DNA of 64,000 nt, from positions 1,302,001 through 1,366,000 of the forward strand of contig CM082583.2 of the NCBI GenBank assembly GCA_040954595.2, given 5' to 3'. The translations under genes were made by a program, and so were the position numbers. Of the stretch, positions 61,936 through 64,000 are shown piece by piece. The notes under the pieces are model-generated. The model did not search any database. It was not told where the DNA came from and worked only from the letters and a program-made list of their open reading frames with translations. Position 1 is the stretch's first letter. Every line of letters starts with the position of its first letter. The DNA comes from Balanoglossus misakiensis (Eukaryota; Hemichordata).

Positions 61936-64000
61936 GATCTCAAAGACTCGCGAAACACGAAGATCGAACGACAATATTTTGATGAACTTGAAGGCGACAA
62001 TGAATGCGAGCTACACGCCTTTGCAGACGCAAGCCAGAGAGCGTATGGGGCAGTAGTGTATTTGAAAAGAGGACAGCAAACGTCGTTTGTGATGGCGAAG
62101 ACTAGAACCGCACCAGTGGCTGAAACTACACTCCCGCGACTGGAATTGATGGCTGCGTTAATAGCCACACGTCTCAGCAAGTACGCTAAAGAAGCCCTGT
62201 CCTCCAAATATGACATAGTTCGTTGTTATTTATGGAGTGACAGCCAAATTGTCCTTCACTGGCTGAACAGTGAGAAGAGACTTCCGGTGTTTGTGAAGAA
62301 TCGAGTAGATGAAATTCGCGAATTTCAGTCCACAAAGAAATACTGCCCATCAGAACACAACCCAGCTGATCTTTTAACCAGAGGGGTAACCTACGAAATG
62401 ATGGAACGCTCTGAACTATGGCGTAATGGACCAACATGGCTAAAGACAAGCGATTGGCCTAGTTGCCCAGCGTTTGATGTTAATGTGATGCATACCGCAA
62501 TCGAACCAGATGAGACGGACAGATTGCCGCCGCGTTTCGGCAACGGAATCAACGATCAGTCTACCGAGAAGGCAGAAATACTCGCTCCCCCCAAAGCCAG
62601 ACGATGTACAGATCGCGAAAATCTGGAAATTACCAGTCCCAATGACTACGGAATTCAACACGTTGTTGACATTTCCAGATTCAACAACTTGGATAGGCTA
62701 TTACGAGTGACAAGTTATGTCCTCAGATTCATCGCACGGATGAAAAAATCTACCGAGGTGAAACACGGGAGAATTACCCCTGATGAGCTGCACCGAGCGG
62801 AAAATATGTGGGTTAAACATATTCAACGGCAGTTCTATGACGCCGAAATCCAGTCTGTGAAATTGAACTTGAGTAAATGTGCGCCCATTGTTCGACAACT
62901 GAACTTATTTGTTGACGAAGAAGACGTACTTCGCTGTGGGAGTAGAATCCATAACGTGCCGATCGATTTCGTCACAAGATTTCCCGCCTTGATACCCTCG
63001 CATCATAAATTGACAAATTTGATAATACGGAAATCACACGAACTGACGCTTCACCAGGGAGTCCAATCTACAGTGACACAGATAAGGCAAAGATATTGGA
63101 TCCCCAAAATTCAGATTATTGTACGCGGTGTCTTACGTGGTTGTGTCATTTGCAACAAAGTTACCGGGAAACCTTACGCGAATCCAGTGCAAGCGCCGCT
63201 ACCAAGTTATCGAGTGAACATTGTCCCAGCATTTACTGTAACAGGCGTGGATTTCACGGGTCATCTTTATACCAAGGCCAAAGATGGGACACGTGCCAAA
63301 GCCTATATCTGTTTATTCACCTGTGCGGTGACGCGTGCCATTCACCTAGAACTGGTTCCTGATATGTCAACCCAGACGTTCATGCACGCGTTCAGAAGAT
63401 TCGCCGCGAGACGTTCTTTGCCGAGTAGGATGCTGTCAGACAACGCATCGACTTATTTATCGGCTGCCAATGAAATCAATACACTGTTTGATACGCCAGA
63501 AGTAAATGACTTTCTCGCCGCACACCGTGTACAATGGACGTTTATACCGAAGCGCGCGCCCTGGTTTGGTGGCTTCTGGGAGAGGCTGATTGCTTTGACA
63601 AAGAACGCTATTAGGAAAACTCTCGGTCGAGCTTACCTAACCTTTGATGAACTCGCAACAGTTGTGACTGAAATTGAAGCCGTTTTAAACGACAGGCCGT
63701 TAACGTACGTGTCATTTAGTATAAACGACAACATTGGATTGACCCCAAATCACTTGCTACATGGCAGGACACTGACCTCATTGCCGTACATCGAGATCAC
63801 CGACGAAGAGGTGATTGACCCATCTTACTGTGATAATCGTGAAATCAACAAAAGATATGAACATCTATCAAGATTACACGATCAATTTTGGCGAAGATGG
63901 TCGTCCGAGTATCTGACTGCCCTACGTGAACGACATCCCACCAAAGGAACTCGTGATAATGTCATCAAGGTCGGAGATGTCGTGATAATACACAGTGACA
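61936..64000 (+). CDS. BEL-B copy 2 RNase H and integrase (partial, runs off window)
   Basis: Open in one frame from 61936 to the window end. RNase H ('[20 protein letters not shown]', '[15 protein letters not shown]', 'LWSDSQIVLHWL', 'EHNPADLLTRG') is undamaged here, without the 2-bp deletion and 6-bp duplication of copy 1. The integrase H2C2 finger (HELTLH, CVIC) and D,D,E core ('TGVDFTG', 'LSDNAST', 'GGFWERL') follow, and the window ends in the C-terminal domain at 'VVIIHSD'. Relative to copy 1 (offset 32732) there are about a dozen substitutions and no indels. No start codon is implied; this is the downstream part of the polyprotein after a single nonsense codon. Confidence 0.9.

Larger units (their letters stand above)
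56921..64000 (+). mobile_element. BEL-B copy 2 (cut by window end), interrupted by a LINE
   Basis: The same family as 25632-32110 and about 99% identical by eye, with the 5' LTR 56921-57256 and the left TSD atttg (56916-56920). The 3' LTR lies beyond the window. A LINE of about 1.4 kb splits RT just after motif C (about 60095-61530), and TAA at 61933-61935 replaces a Glu codon (GAA in copy 1). Otherwise the polyprotein frame is intact to the window end. Confidence 0.95.

Overview
The window looks like non-genic, repeat-dominated DNA from an animal, most likely a marine invertebrate. The reasons are BEL/Pao LTR retrotransposons, several non-LTR retrotransposon clades, TIR/MITE-type DNA elements and a long complex satellite. 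No host gene is recognisable and the species cannot be named from the sequence. No bacterial signals (operons, Shine-Dalgarno sites, CRISPR, prophage) were seen.

The backbone is one head-to-tail satellite array, all in one orientation, with a canonical unit of about 2,055 bp. Each unit has (i) a GC-rich half made of about 11 diverged sub-repeats of about 81 bp (core 'tttcctacggcctggct'), (ii) a roughly 200-bp GC-rich spacer ending in a poly-G tract of 7-15 bases, and (iii) an AT-rich half made of three diverged sub-repeats of about 326-336 bp. Satellite occupies 1-5736, 16195-25631, 32111-45538, 49748-50002 and 51146-56920, about 34.6 kb and 18 unit landmarks. Unit lengths fall into classes (about 2,206, 2,055, 1,894, 1,875, 1,727 and 1,645 bp) that differ by roughly whole numbers of 81-bp sub-repeats.

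Five insertions interrupt the array. For the four whose two ends both lie in the window, the satellite resumes in register after a short target-site duplication. (1) 5737-16194: a BEL/Pao element ('BEL-A', LTRs about 386 bp, TSD ctggt). Its gag is split by about 4.25 kb of nested DNA holding an acidic minus-strand ORF tail, a near-palindromic TTAA-flanked MITE and a 5'-truncated L2/CR1-like LINE; its integrase core is deleted. (2) 25632-32110: a complete but mutated BEL/Pao element of another family ('BEL-B', 336-bp LTRs, TSD atttg). (3) 45539-49747: a long-TIR non-autonomous DNA element (TSD aga) with internal 375-bp tandem repeats and a nested minus-strand L1/Tx1-like LINE. (4) 50003-51145: a 1.14-kb non-coding element ending in a GC-rich hairpin (TSD aat). 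(5) 56921 to the window end: a second BEL-B copy at exactly the same satellite position as the first, interrupted in its RT by a Jockey/CR1-like LINE.

The retroelement reading frames encode gag-like (DUF1759-type) proteins, zinc knuckles, aspartic protease, reverse transcriptase, RNase H and integrase. BEL-A and both BEL-B copies carry inactivating lesions. The most interesting questions are the origin of the bipartite satellite, how its units change length, and how two BEL-B copies came to share one insertion site.
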